Position numbers and translations under genes: made by a program. Below the pieces are notes generated by a model. It did not search any database. It was not told the origin of the DNA and was given only the letters and a program-made list of their open reading frames with translations. A stretch of 64,000 nt of DNA from positions 62,001 through 126,000 of the forward strand of contig JAHDFP010000001.1 in the NCBI GenBank assembly GCA_020628095.1, read 5' to 3'. Of this stretch, positions 47,321-55,745 are shown piece after piece (the first letter of the stretch is position 1; the number at the start of each line of letters is the position of its first letter). Origin of the DNA: Saprospiraceae bacterium (GTDB taxonomy: Bacteria; Bacteroidota; Bacteroidia; Chitinophagales; Saprospiraceae).

Positions 47321-47343
47321 AATAAAGAATATTATTCTTTATT
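47321..47343. promoter_or_regulatory. 23-bp perfect palindrome between lrp and phhA, candidate Lrp operator
   Basis: AATAAAGAATA (47321-47331) and its exact reverse complement TATTCTTTATT (47333-47343) flank one central T. The A+T-rich, 11-base-arm symmetry and position between divergent Lrp and target genes fit Lrp/AsnC sites. Confidence 0.6.
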
Positions 47344-47417
47344 TGTTCGTATACCATAACAAAAGCGCCACTATTGGTCAGTTTGCATAAATTTATTGTC
47401 GGATAAAAGGTCTCAAA

Positions 47418-48212
47418 GTGAGCAGAATAACCGATCTCAACATAGATGATATAAAAGATAGCGACCTACTCAAAGGTTTCGACTTTGATAATTATACAGA
47501 GGGTGATAAGCAAAGATGGAAAGCTCTATTGGCAGGTGTATTAGAAGCGCAGGATGGCGTAGCTTGCCATTCGTACACCTCTGGTATGGCCCGACTCGGA
47601 GAAAGTTTTTCTGAGTTACCGAATCTCGCAGAACTCAACGATAAACTCGAAAGGCTAACAGGATGGAAGGTCATGGCAGTCAATGGCCTCCTACCCTGCG
47701 AAGATTTTTATAAGCTCTTATCAAGAAAAATATTTCCCTCTGCGACTTTTGTCAGAGATTGGCATTCGCAGGCATTTACTGGGTATCCAGATATTTTTCA
47801 TGATGTGGTAGGACACCTACCTCTATTTTTTGATCCTAAGTTTTCGGACTTTGTATCTAAGTCATCTGGCGTGATCTACGAGATACTAAAAAATACTCCT
47901 AATGGCTCAGGTGACAAAGAGATGCTGATCCAATACTTCAGTAGATATGGATGGTTTACTTGGGAAGCTGGACTAATCAAAGAACATGGTACAGTAAGGG
48001 CTTATGGTGGAGCGATCCTATCCTCTTCTGGAGAGACGGAAAATCTCAAAAAAAGAGGATATGATGATTTTGATCTGATGGAAGTATTTAACCAGTCTTA
48101 TACCGATAAAGAATTTAGTTGTCGATATTTTGCCATCAATTCTTACGATGATTTATTTGCGAGTCTGGAAGCTATCAAAACGAGATTTGGAATTACGGAT
48201 TCTATCAATTAA
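47418..48212 (+). CDS. phhA: Phenylalanine 4-monooxygenase
   Basis: This pterin-dependent, non-haem iron enzyme hydroxylates phenylalanine to tyrosine. The 264-residue bacterial-type single catalytic domain shows the iron ligands His128 and His133 in FHDVVGHLPLFFDP and Glu183 in GWFTWEAGLI. FVRDWHSQAFTGYPD is also typical. The start is GTG at 47418. The cofactor-recycling gene follows 9 bases after the stop, and a DoxX-like protein and an aminotransferase gene continue the operon. Confidence 0.95.
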   Translation: MSRITDLNIDDIKDSDLLKGFDFDNYTEGDKQRWKALLAGVLEAQDGVACHSYTSGMARLGESFSELPNLAELNDKLERLTGWKVMAVNGLLPCEDFYKLLSRKIFPSATFVRDWHSQAFTGYPDIFHDVVGHLPLFFDPKFSDFVSKSSGVIYEILKNTPNGSGDKEMLIQYFSRYGWFTWEAGLIKEHGTVRAYGGAILSSSGETENLKKRGYDDFDLMEVFNQSYTDKEFSCRYFAINSYDDLFASLEAIKTRFGITDSIN

Positions 48213-48221
48213 ATTCCCTAC

Positions 48222-48470
48222 ATGTGGACAGAAAAAGAAAATGCCTTACATGCCACGCTTAAGTTCAAGGACTTTGTAGAAGCGTTTGGTTTTATGAGTT
48301 CTGTTGCGATCATGGCTGAAAAACAAAATCATCATCCAGAATGGTCCAATGTATGGAATACAGTACATATCAAATTAACAACTCACGACGCGGGCAACAT
48401 TGTGACTGATAAAGACAGGAAACTGCAAGAAAGCATCAATGACATTTATAGCAAATATCAATTAGCCTAA
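48222..48470 (+). CDS. phhB: 4a-hydroxytetrahydrobiopterin dehydratase
   Basis: This 82-residue PCD/DCoH protein shows [50 protein letters not shown], including the catalytic H-H-P-E-W. It regenerates the pterin used by phenylalanine hydroxylase, encoded just upstream. It is co-transcribed with it and ends one base into the next gene's start. Confidence 0.96.
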   Translation: MWTEKENALHATLKFKDFVEAFGFMSSVAIMAEKQNHHPEWSNVWNTVHIKLTTHDAGNIVTDKDRKLQESINDIYSKYQLA

Positions 48471-48880
48471 TGGATCAGATATTTGACATCATACCTTCTG
48501 ATAACTTGTTGGCCTTATTCATCGGTATATTTTGGGCGATACTTTTTTTACAATCTGGCTTAGACAAAGTATTTGATTGGAAAGGAAACTTAGGTTGGCT
48601 CAAAGGGCACTTCGAGAAATCAATTCTCAAATCAGTCGTCACTCCAATGTTAGGTTTATTAACTCTTATAGAGTTACTTGCCGGTGCCATCTCAGCTTAC
48701 GGTGTTATACACTTATTAGTTACAGGTTATAAAAACTGGATCGTCACAGGACTCATATTATCTATAGTATCATTGCTGATGTTATTCTTTGGGCAACGAA
48801 TAGCCAAGGATTATACAGGTGCGCAAACAATTGCCATATATTTTGGAGTGGCATTACTCAGTGCAATTGCACTACAATAA
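48470..48880 (+). CDS. DoxX-like membrane protein
   Basis: This 136-residue protein has four membrane segments. LALFIGIFWAILFLQSGLDKVFDWKGN and GLLTLIELLAGAISAYGVI show the S-G-x-x-K and E-x-x-x-G patterns of the DoxX/DoxD-like family. It lies between phhB and the aminotransferase gene with 1-base overlap upstream. The role in the operon is unknown. Confidence 0.85.
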   Translation: MDQIFDIIPSDNLLALFIGIFWAILFLQSGLDKVFDWKGNLGWLKGHFEKSILKSVVTPMLGLLTLIELLAGAISAYGVIHLLVTGYKNWIVTGLILSIVSLLMLFFGQRIAKDYTGAQTIAIYFGVALLSAIALQ

Positions 48881-48888
48881 CTAACAAT

Positions 48889-50004
48889 TTGAGCGGAGGA
48901 ATAGAACAAATATTTAAAACTTCTCTTAAGCCTAAATCAGAATACAAAGGCGGGAAAGGAAAAAAAGAAATATTGAAAAAATCAGGTAAGAAAAAAATAT
49001 ACAAACTATCATCTAACGAAAACATCCTCGGCTCTTCGCCAAAGGCCGTCCATGCGCTTATTACACACATCAATGCCGTATCTGAATATCCAGATAGAAC
49101 AGATCAAAAACTACGCACCGCATTATCAAAGTTCTATGGTGGCGTATTAAGCCCGGAGCAATTTGTGACCTGCAATAGCGGAGTGGCAATGATTGATTTC
49201 ATATCGCGTGCTTTTTTGAATAAAGGAAACGAGATTATAATATCTAACCCCGCATTCAAGCCGTATCAAGTTTTTGCTCAAAAGTTAGGAGCAACTGTAC
49301 AGGATGTGCCATTGGTGGGTAAATATTTTAACTTGGACGTAGAGGGTATTCTCAAAAAAATAAATAAGAATACCAGACTAATATATCTTACAACACCCAA
49401 TAATCCCACTGGCACACACATACCAAAGCCTCAGATAGACAAACTCATAGAATCCATTCCAGATCATGTCATCGTTGTTATAGACGAAGTTTATTTTCAG
49501 TTTGCGCAGGCAGAAGATTATACGACGGCTCTACCCTACGTAGATCACGACAAAAACGTCATTGCCATTAATAGTTTTTCTAAGGCCTATGGTCTTGCTG
49601 GTCTGAGGATCGGTTATGCATATAGTACAGAAAAAATTGCGCAGTACATGTCGCAGCTTCGCGTACCGTTCATGCTTAACACTTTGAGCATGGAAGCTGC
49701 TATTGCCGCCTTAGAGGACAAAGAATTTATTAATATTACGGTCAACCTGATAAATTCAGAGAAGAGATTTCTTTATAGAGAATTAAATAAGATAGGAATT
49801 AAATACTGGAAATCAGAAGCCAACTTTATCACGATCAAACCTGATATGGATGATAAGCTATTCGAAGAGAAAATGATAGAACAGGGGATAATGGTGAGAC
49901 GTGTTGCGAGTTTTGGGCATCTTGGTTGCGTGCGTGTTACCATCGGGGATCGACAAGCTAATCGGGCGTATGTTAGAGCGTTGAGGAGTATATTAGTAAG
50001 TTAG
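48889..50004 (+). CDS. Class II aminotransferase, histidinol-phosphate/aromatic type
   Basis: This 371-residue PLP enzyme is related to HisC. Motifs are KLSSNENILGSSP (residues 43-55), VTCNSGVAMIDFI, YLTTPNNPTGTHI, VVIDEVYFQF and the PLP loop NSFSKAYGLAGLRIGYA. The C-terminus has GHLGCVRVTIGD with the substrate Arg. Because it follows phenylalanine hydroxylase and its cofactor recycler, an aromatic amino-acid or tyrosine transamination role is more likely than histidine synthesis; no other his genes are seen. Translation starts at TTG (48889). Confidence 0.88.
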   Translation: MSGGIEQIFKTSLKPKSEYKGGKGKKEILKKSGKKKIYKLSSNENILGSSPKAVHALITHINAVSEYPDRTDQKLRTALSKFYGGVLSPEQFVTCNSGVAMIDFISRAFLNKGNEIIISNPAFKPYQVFAQKLGATVQDVPLVGKYFNLDVEGILKKINKNTRLIYLTTPNNPTGTHIPKPQIDKLIESIPDHVIVVIDEVYFQFAQAEDYTTALPYVDHDKNVIAINSFSKAYGLAGLRIGYAYSTEKIAQYMSQLRVPFMLNTLSMEAAIAALEDKEFINITVNLINSEKRFLYRELNKIGIKYWKSEANFITIKPDMDDKLFEEKMIEQGIMVRRVASFGHLGCVRVTIGDRQANRAYVRALRSILVS

Positions 50005-50016
50005 GGAATTAGTAAT
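50001..50016. repeat. AATTAGGG-type motif and ATTAGTAAT inverted repeat, left arm
   Basis: TTAGGGAATTAG (50001-50012) repeats the motif at 35373-35404. It overlaps ATTAGTAAT (50008-50016), whose inverse ATTACTAAT lies at 50403-50411 beyond the four-helix-bundle gene. The left arm overlaps the upstream stop codon. Confidence 0.7.
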
Positions 50017-50024
50017 ATAAGTGG

Positions 50025-50399
50025 ATGAATAACAAACTTGAAACACTAAACGTGTATAAGTCCGCAAAGGAAATAAGAAAGAAAATATTTGAGTTAGCCA
50101 ATACATTTCCTAAAGAGGAGAATTTCTTGCTTAAAGATCAAATAATCAGAAGTACTAGAAAATGTCCTGCCAATATTGCAGAAGGCTATGGCAGATTTCA
50201 TTATCAGGAAAATATTCAGTTCTGTAGAATTGCAAGAGGCTCACTTTTCGAAACCTTAGATCATCTTTCTGTGGCATTAGAATGCGATTACATTCCCATT
50301 GCTGTATATAATTCCCGCATAGAACAAATCAACAATTTACTAAAACAACTTAACGGATATATTAATTATCTTAAAAGTCAAAAAACACTATCCAAATAA
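50025..50399 (+). CDS. Four-helix-bundle (23S rRNA intervening-sequence protein family)
   Basis: This 124-residue helical protein has the family hallmarks DQIIRSTRKCPANIAEGYGRF (about 42-62) and ARGSLFETLDHL (about 73-84). Members were first found within rRNA intervening sequences but many are orphans, as here, with no rRNA nearby. A related fold is the Avd protein of diversity-generating retroelements, but no reverse transcriptase is present. Inverted ATTAGTAAT/ATTACTAAT arms flank the gene, hinting at past mobility. Confidence 0.9.
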   Translation: MNNKLETLNVYKSAKEIRKKIFELANTFPKEENFLLKDQIIRSTRKCPANIAEGYGRFHYQENIQFCRIARGSLFETLDHLSVALECDYIPIAVYNSRIEQINNLLKQLNGYINYLKSQKTLSK

Positions 50400-50402
50400 C
50401 TA

Positions 50403-50411
50403 ATTACTAAT
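50403..50411. repeat. ATTACTAAT inverted repeat, right arm
   Basis: This is the exact inverse of ATTAGTAAT at 50008-50016, lying 4 bases after the four-helix-bundle stop. It is short, so chance is possible. Confidence 0.5.
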
Positions 50412-50424
50412 AACAAAGAAAAAA

Positions 50425-51015
50425 TTGAAGATAGCAGTCATATCAGATATCCACGAAAACTTTCATAACCTCATACTCGCCTTAAGGGATATGCAGAATA
50501 GAAGGATCGATCAGATTCTCTGTCTTGGAGATCTTATGAATGCCGGTATCGCTAAAGTGCTGGCTGCTCAGACCATTCCTTGCTATATGATATGGGGTAA
50601 TAATGATGGTGAGAAAGTGGATATCGTCAAAGCATGCTATAGAGAAAATAGTGCGCTGACCGTTAGTCTAAATACTTATGACTTTTTGGAACTTGGGGGC
50701 AAGAAAATATTTATTACGCACTATGATGATCTGGCAATACCCATGGCGAAATCCAGTTTGTATGATGCGGTTTTTTATGGTCATAACCATCTGAAAAAAA
50801 CAGAAACCATTAATAACACGATCGTCGTCAATCCTGGCGAACTTTGTGCTCAAAAAACAGGTATAAGTTCCTATGCCATCTACGACACAGATACGAACAA
50901 CGTGGAAACGATAGAATTAGAAAACATCATCACGCTTAAGTCTGATCTCGTAAAAGAGTATCTGGAACAATACAACGAGCAATTAAATTTTCGATCTAAA
51001 TATTCTTTCAAGTAG
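50425..51015 (+). CDS. YfcE/MJ0936-type metallophosphoesterase
   Basis: This 196-residue phosphoesterase shows the dinuclear metal motifs SDIHEN (about 6-11), CLGDLMN, IWGNND, ITHYD and FYGHNHLKK (about 111-119). The N-terminus KIAVISDIHEN fits a TTG start at 50425. It is followed 4 bases later by a P-loop protein. The substrate is unknown; relatives cleave phosphodiesters such as cAMP-like substrates. Confidence 0.9.
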   Translation: MKIAVISDIHENFHNLILALRDMQNRRIDQILCLGDLMNAGIAKVLAAQTIPCYMIWGNNDGEKVDIVKACYRENSALTVSLNTYDFLELGGKKIFITHYDDLAIPMAKSSLYDAVFYGHNHLKKTETINNTIVVNPGELCAQKTGISSYAIYDTDTNNVETIELENIITLKSDLVKEYLEQYNEQLNFRSKYSFK

Positions 51016-51019
51016 CCCT

Positions 51020-51862
51020 ATGATCTACATCCCAAGAGAATCTGACGTCTACAGATCACTCGAAAATCTTCTTGATAGTCGAATTGTGATTTTCTCAGGA
51101 TTACCAGGAGTGGGCAAGAGCTTATATATTAACGCCTTTAGGGAGATTGCTCATGACAAAGGTATAGATGTAGACATGATACAATGGGATGTTGCCAGAA
51201 AGGCCTTCGAGACTGATTATATATCGAAGCATTATCCTATGGGCGAAGGCACTGTGCATAATGGTCTCAAATTAATTGCAGGACTATGGCTTATGGATAC
51301 AGTAAGTCATTGGATTGATTTCAATGAAAGTAGTGAGAATATACTACTGATAGAAGCGCCACTTGTCGGCAATCGTTTTGTAGAAATAATGCAAAAACAA
51401 AGTGATGAAAAACTAGAATCCTACCTATACTCAAAATGTAAAGTCGTCGTACCTATACCATCTAAAGAGGTCAGACTCAAAATAGAAAAAGAACGAGAAA
51501 GGCAAGTCTCTGAAGATGCGAAGGTGTGGTCGGGTGCTAAACCGTCAGTTATGCTGATGCTATGGAAAATGACCTGTGAGATAGCCAATGACTTTGGGAG
51601 AGTTATAGATGTCAGCGGACAACCTCCTTATGATCCTGAAGTCTATGAATTTGTATACTCAAAGATTTTAAAACATCGTCATTTTATACCATTACATGTG
51701 GATGAAGTTTTTAAAATTCCAGAACAAGATGAGGACTCATTACATAGTCTGGACTCAATGAAAGCTACACAGGATATAGCTGATCAATATGGAAAAAAAA
51801 TTATCGAAAAATATAATGACTATCAATTAGATGAGATTGTGAATAGTTGGTATTTTACATGA
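51020..51862 (+). CDS. P-loop NTPase of unknown family
   Basis: This 280-residue protein has a Walker A (FSGLPGVGKSLY, about residues 26-37) and a likely Walker B in ENILLIEAPLVG (about 109-120). The rest is helical with no further recognised domain, and no signal peptide. It starts 4 bases after a metallophosphoesterase gene. The kinase-plus-phosphoesterase pairing recalls nucleic-acid end-processing proteins, but no ligase is seen and the link is inference. Confidence 0.75.
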   Translation: MIYIPRESDVYRSLENLLDSRIVIFSGLPGVGKSLYINAFREIAHDKGIDVDMIQWDVARKAFETDYISKHYPMGEGTVHNGLKLIAGLWLMDTVSHWIDFNESSENILLIEAPLVGNRFVEIMQKQSDEKLESYLYSKCKVVVPIPSKEVRLKIEKERERQVSEDAKVWSGAKPSVMLMLWKMTCEIANDFGRVIDVSGQPPYDPEVYEFVYSKILKHRHFIPLHVDEVFKIPEQDEDSLHSLDSMKATQDIADQYGKKIIEKYNDYQLDEIVNSWYFT

Positions 51863-52608
51863 ATAATAACAACATGAAAAAACCATTATTTTTATTTTCT
51901 TTTCTATTTCACGCCGTCCTTGGCACTTCCCAACAATCAACAAGAGATAATAATTCTACAGATAAATACTTCATATTTCATGTTGGACTCTTTGAAAGCA
52001 CAAATCAAACCTGTGACTTTTTTATTCCAATTCATCTTTCTATGGAAAGAACTGTTGCTAATAATGTGAAGAAAAATAATTCTGGATTTGGTTTGGCATT
52101 AGATTACGGACTTAGCCACAGACTCGATGAAATAATATCACCTAATAAATCATTATCAGGAAGAAAAGTAAAGTTTTATACACTCAAATCATTTTATGCA
52201 AAAGGCTATAATATTGTCAGTACTAAAAAACTATTTTTAACGAGTAGATTAAAAGCAAATCTATTCTTTGAACACTTCAGTTGCGAACCTGTAGGCAATC
52301 TATCATTCCCTATTAGGTCGAATCACATTGGACTGGAATTGAGCGGAGAGTTATTATCAATATTTAGAATAAGTGATATTTTTTCTTTTTCGCTTTCGAT
52401 AGAAACAAATTTTTCTCATTTGACTTACGAGAAATTCAATATTGAAAATCCAAATATCGATCCGCGACAACAAAATCAAACTTTTATCAATTCAGGTATC
52501 AACACAAGATTTGTGACTATAAAATTTGGCATCCCTCTTTCAAATCGAAAAAATAAACAAACTAGAAAAAGCAATAACAATCGATACAAATTGAAAAGAT
52601 TAAAATGA
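51859..52608 (+). CDS. Secreted beta-rich protein, possibly outer-membrane
   Basis: This protein of about 249 residues starts at an ATG overlapping the previous stop (ATGA); a Met 5 codons later begins MKKPLFLFSFLFHAVLGTSQQ, a clear signal sequence. The rest is rich in Ser, Asn and aromatic residues with alternating polar/hydrophobic stretches (SFSLSIETNFSHL, TRFVTIKFGIPLSNRK), which could be a small beta-barrel. It has a basic Lys/Arg/Asn tail. No family was recognised. Its last base overlaps the start of gabD. Confidence 0.65.
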   Translation: MNNNNMKKPLFLFSFLFHAVLGTSQQSTRDNNSTDKYFIFHVGLFESTNQTCDFFIPIHLSMERTVANNVKKNNSGFGLALDYGLSHRLDEIISPNKSLSGRKVKFYTLKSFYAKGYNIVSTKKLFLTSRLKANLFFEHFSCEPVGNLSFPIRSNHIGLELSGELLSIFRISDIFSFSLSIETNFSHLTYEKFNIENPNIDPRQQNQTFINSGINTRFVTIKFGIPLSNRKNKQTRKSNNNRYKLKRLK

Positions 52609-54059
52609 ATTTACTTAACAAATCCCTCCTTCAGACCAGCGCATACATTAATGGACAGTTTGTTTCCACACCTAAGACCTTCGAAATCCATAACCCTTAT
52701 AACGGAAAGACAATAGCCGAAGTAAGTGATTGTGGCATATCAGAAACAGAACAAGCCATACAAGCCGCATCAAAAGCATTCAAAGTATGGAGAAAATATT
52801 CTGCTGGCAAACGCGCCCGCATACTAAAAAAATGGTATCAGTTACAACTCAATAATTTAGAAGACCTTGCCCTTATTCTTACTACAGAACAAGGCAAACC
52901 CTTAGCAGAGTCCAAAGGCGAAATAAAATATGGTGCTTCATTTGTAGAATGGTTTGCAGAAGAAGCGCGTCGTATATATGGTGACACCATCCCTGGTCAT
53001 GCAGGCGACAAACGCATAATGACAATTAAGCAACCCATCGGGGTTGTCGGTGCGATCACGCCTTGGAATTTTCCGAGTGCTATGATTACACGTAAGGTCG
53101 CTCCCGCCTTAGCCGCAGGATGCACCGTTGTTATCAAACCATCAGAATTGACACCTTTATCCGCATTGGCACTAGCAGTTCTTGCAGAGGAAGCCGGATT
53201 CCCTCCTGGTGTATTTAATATTATTACAACTCAGGATGCACCATCGGTTGGAAATACCATGACTTCCAGTCCTTTGATAAGAAAAATATCATTTACAGGA
53301 TCGACTGCCGTAGGAAAATTGTTGCTTAAGCAATCAGCAGACACAATCAAAAAGGTATCCTTAGAGCTAGGTGGTAATGCGCCATTTATAGTGTTTGATG
53401 ATGCAGATATAGACAAAGCTGTGGACGGCGCCATCGCAGCTAAATACAGAAATGCTGGACAGACATGTATCTGTGCCAATCGTATTTTTGCACAGGCGGG
53501 TATCTATGATACGTTCATCAATAAATTTTCGTCTAAGGTCAAAGAGCTGGAACTAGGTAATGGCATAGATCCACAAGTTATTGTCGGACCCATGATAGAG
53601 GAGAAGGCGATAAAATTTGTAGAGCAAGTCGTCGAGGATGCTCAAGGTAAAGGAGCAGAAATACTGACAGGCGGTCAAAGACATGGAGAAAGCCAGACCC
53701 TTCTATACCAACCGACGGTTATAGGTAATGCCACGACAGACATGGAGGTTTTCCGCAAAGAAATATTCGGCCCCGTCGCACCTATTTTCAAATTTGAAAC
53801 AGAAGAAGAAGTTATAGAAATGGCCAATGACACCAACTATGGTCTGGCCTCTTACTTTTATGGAAGAGATTATGCCAGAATATGGCGCGTTGCGGAAGCC
53901 CTAGAGTATGGAATGGTCGGAATCAATACAGGGATGATTTCCACCACAGTCGCACCCTTTGGTGGTGTCAAGGAAAGTGGCTTTGGCAGAGAAGGATCCA
54001 AGTACGGCATAGATGACTATGTAGAAATAAAATATATGTGCTGGGGTGGCGTGGAATGA
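52605..54059 (+). CDS. gabD: NAD(P)-dependent succinate-semialdehyde dehydrogenase family
   Basis: This 484-residue aldehyde dehydrogenase shows TPWNFPSAMITRKVAPALAAGCTVVIKPSELTPLSALALA, SFTGSTAVGKLL, LELGGNAPFIVFDDAD with the general-base Glu, and the catalytic Cys in NAGQTCICANR. The Trp-Asn-Phe-Pro and Gly-Gln-Thr-Cys patterns match GabD. It oxidises succinate semialdehyde to succinate, though related semialdehydes are possible substrates. No GABA aminotransferase is adjacent. Confidence 0.92.
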   Translation: MNLLNKSLLQTSAYINGQFVSTPKTFEIHNPYNGKTIAEVSDCGISETEQAIQAASKAFKVWRKYSAGKRARILKKWYQLQLNNLEDLALILTTEQGKPLAESKGEIKYGASFVEWFAEEARRIYGDTIPGHAGDKRIMTIKQPIGVVGAITPWNFPSAMITRKVAPALAAGCTVVIKPSELTPLSALALAVLAEEAGFPPGVFNIITTQDAPSVGNTMTSSPLIRKISFTGSTAVGKLLLKQSADTIKKVSLELGGNAPFIVFDDADIDKAVDGAIAAKYRNAGQTCICANRIFAQAGIYDTFINKFSSKVKELELGNGIDPQVIVGPMIEEKAIKFVEQVVEDAQGKGAEILTGGQRHGESQTLLYQPTVIGNATTDMEVFRKEIFGPVAPIFKFETEEEVIEMANDTNYGLASYFYGRDYARIWRVAEALEYGMVGINTGMISTTVAPFGGVKESGFGREGSKYGIDDYVEIKYMCWGGVE

Positions 54060-54117
54060 TCGGTGTATTTGTCATACATTCGTAATTACATAGACTTTCA
54101 TCAATTCATAAGATCAA

Positions 54118-54792
54118 ATGAAGACTAATATATACTCTTTGTTGTGCTTTTTGATAATGCTATCAAGTTGTGGAGGACCTGAATTTAGTGATTGCAATGG
54201 TCTTCTGAGTGCTTGCACTGGTAGTCAGGACGGGGCCTATTGCACCTTCGGATATAAGTGGGGTGACAATCCATCTTTTTCTCCTAATGGCGTCAATGCG
54301 ACAGGACCAGAAACCCCCGGTGGCACAATTACTTATAGCTTTCACACTCAAATCACAACAGTCAGCACGCACCAGAAAGATGATATGGAAACGGTCAGTT
54401 TTGATGAGAAGGGAGCTTGTGCAAGAGAAAGTGCGGAATCCGCGCTGATGGAATGGGAAAAGTATGGCAACTTTTCTTTTCTGAAAGAGACAGACAACTC
54501 AGAATCAAACATACAATTCATCGCCGCCAAAGAGGTAAATAATAATACGGGCGGCCCTAACTATCAGGACGAATTGTGTGGAGCCATCAGAGGAAAAATA
54601 GTGATGAAGGATAGTAAGATAGCAGACTGTCATAACTTCTATATTCTCTGCCTACATGAGATCGGGCATGTATTAGGATTAGGTCATGTCAGTAGCCCTA
54701 ATGTTATGAAACAAGGTCAAGAAAAATATTCTTACACAGGATTACAAGAGGGAGACATAGAGGGCATCATCGCAATCTATGGCGACAAGTAA
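54118..54792 (+). CDS. Matrixin-type zinc metalloprotease lipoprotein
   Basis: This 224-residue protein has a lipobox (IMLSSCGG) and a matrixin zinc motif HEIGHVLGLGH (about 180-190), followed by NVMKQGQ, the Met-turn position. LMEWEKYGNFSFLKETDN upstream resembles the M10 fold, and the ending is EGDIEGIIAIYG. It would be a cell-envelope protease. Confidence 0.88.
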   Translation: MKTNIYSLLCFLIMLSSCGGPEFSDCNGLLSACTGSQDGAYCTFGYKWGDNPSFSPNGVNATGPETPGGTITYSFHTQITTVSTHQKDDMETVSFDEKGACARESAESALMEWEKYGNFSFLKETDNSESNIQFIAAKEVNNNTGGPNYQDELCGAIRGKIVMKDSKIADCHNFYILCLHEIGHVLGLGHVSSPNVMKQGQEKYSYTGLQEGDIEGIIAIYGDK

Positions 54793-54851
54793 ATCATCTA
54801 TCAAAGTAGAGCTAAGAAAAATCTAAAAACACATAATATCAATCCACATAA

Positions 54852-55610
54852 ATGAATTACAACAAAGTAGCTGAGAGATTAGACAACGCAGCACGATATG
54901 GACAAGCTACAGCACAAATAAGCACAGAAGAAAAATTTAGCTTAGAGGAAGCCTATGCCATACAGAGCATCTCCATAGGAAGGCGCTACCAGCGAGGAGA
55001 AAAATACCTTGGTCTCAAAATGGGTTTTACGTCCAAAGCCAAGATGGAACAGATGGGCGTGCATGACATGATCTGGGGAAGGCTTACCGATCAAATGAAA
55101 TACGAGCACGGCAGCGAAATCATCAAAAAGCAATTTATTCATCCCAGAGCCGAACCAGAAATCGCTTTTAGATTATCAAAAGACATAACGGATAAAGTAT
55201 CTGTAAGCGAAGTAATGGACTATGTGGACAGTGTCGCCGTAGCTATAGAGATCATAGATTCTCGTTATCTTAATTTTCAATTTTCTCTAGAAGATGTTAT
55301 CGCCGATAATTGTTCTTCTGCTGCATTCTCTATAGGCGAATGGAAAACAGACGTGGACATTACTGAGACACCCATGTCATTAGTTGTCAATGACAAGATC
55401 CTACATAAGGGGAATAGCAATGCCATATTAGGGAATCCTCTGGAATCTCTCGTGGCAGCCATCAGGCTGGCCGTAGATAATGGAGAGTCGCTTCAGGCTG
55501 GACATGTTATATTGGCGGGTGCAGCGACACCTGCAGTTTATATATCAGAGGGGCAAGTGGTCGCAGCGCATGCATCGGGGTTAGGGTCTGTGTCCTTGCG
55601 GGTGAAGTAG
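54852..55610 (+). CDS. 2-oxopent-4-enoate hydratase / 4-oxalocrotonate decarboxylase family
   Basis: This 252-residue protein of the FAH-like hydratase/decarboxylase family shows GLKMGFTSKAKMEQMGVHDMIWG, HPRAEPEIAFRLSKD (metal-binding Glu pair), VAIEIIDSRYLNFQF and LAGAATPAVYISEGQ. These enzymes act late in the meta-cleavage pathway of catechols or 3-hydroxyanthranilate. With tryptophan 2,3-dioxygenase at the right edge, a place in tryptophan breakdown is plausible. The pattern alone does not separate hydratase from decarboxylase. Confidence 0.88.
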   Translation: MNYNKVAERLDNAARYGQATAQISTEEKFSLEEAYAIQSISIGRRYQRGEKYLGLKMGFTSKAKMEQMGVHDMIWGRLTDQMKYEHGSEIIKKQFIHPRAEPEIAFRLSKDITDKVSVSEVMDYVDSVAVAIEIIDSRYLNFQFSLEDVIADNCSSAAFSIGEWKTDVDITETPMSLVVNDKILHKGNSNAILGNPLESLVAAIRLAVDNGESLQAGHVILAGAATPAVYISEGQVVAAHASGLGSVSLRVK

Positions 55611-55745
55611 GTTGTTTCTGAGTGTTGATTAATTTAAATAAGATTAGCTTCTTTATATTTTAAATCCTGTTATCAACTAGTTATGTGTAATGCAGATCAA
55701 AATTTAGAAACCTTTAAATAAAGTTAACTTTGTCATTAAAAAGGC

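Noticed and set aside
50025-50399. Avd-type accessory gene of a diversity-generating retroelement
   Set aside because: No reverse transcriptase, template repeat or variable repeat was found in the surrounding sequence; the rRNA intervening-sequence family is the better match.
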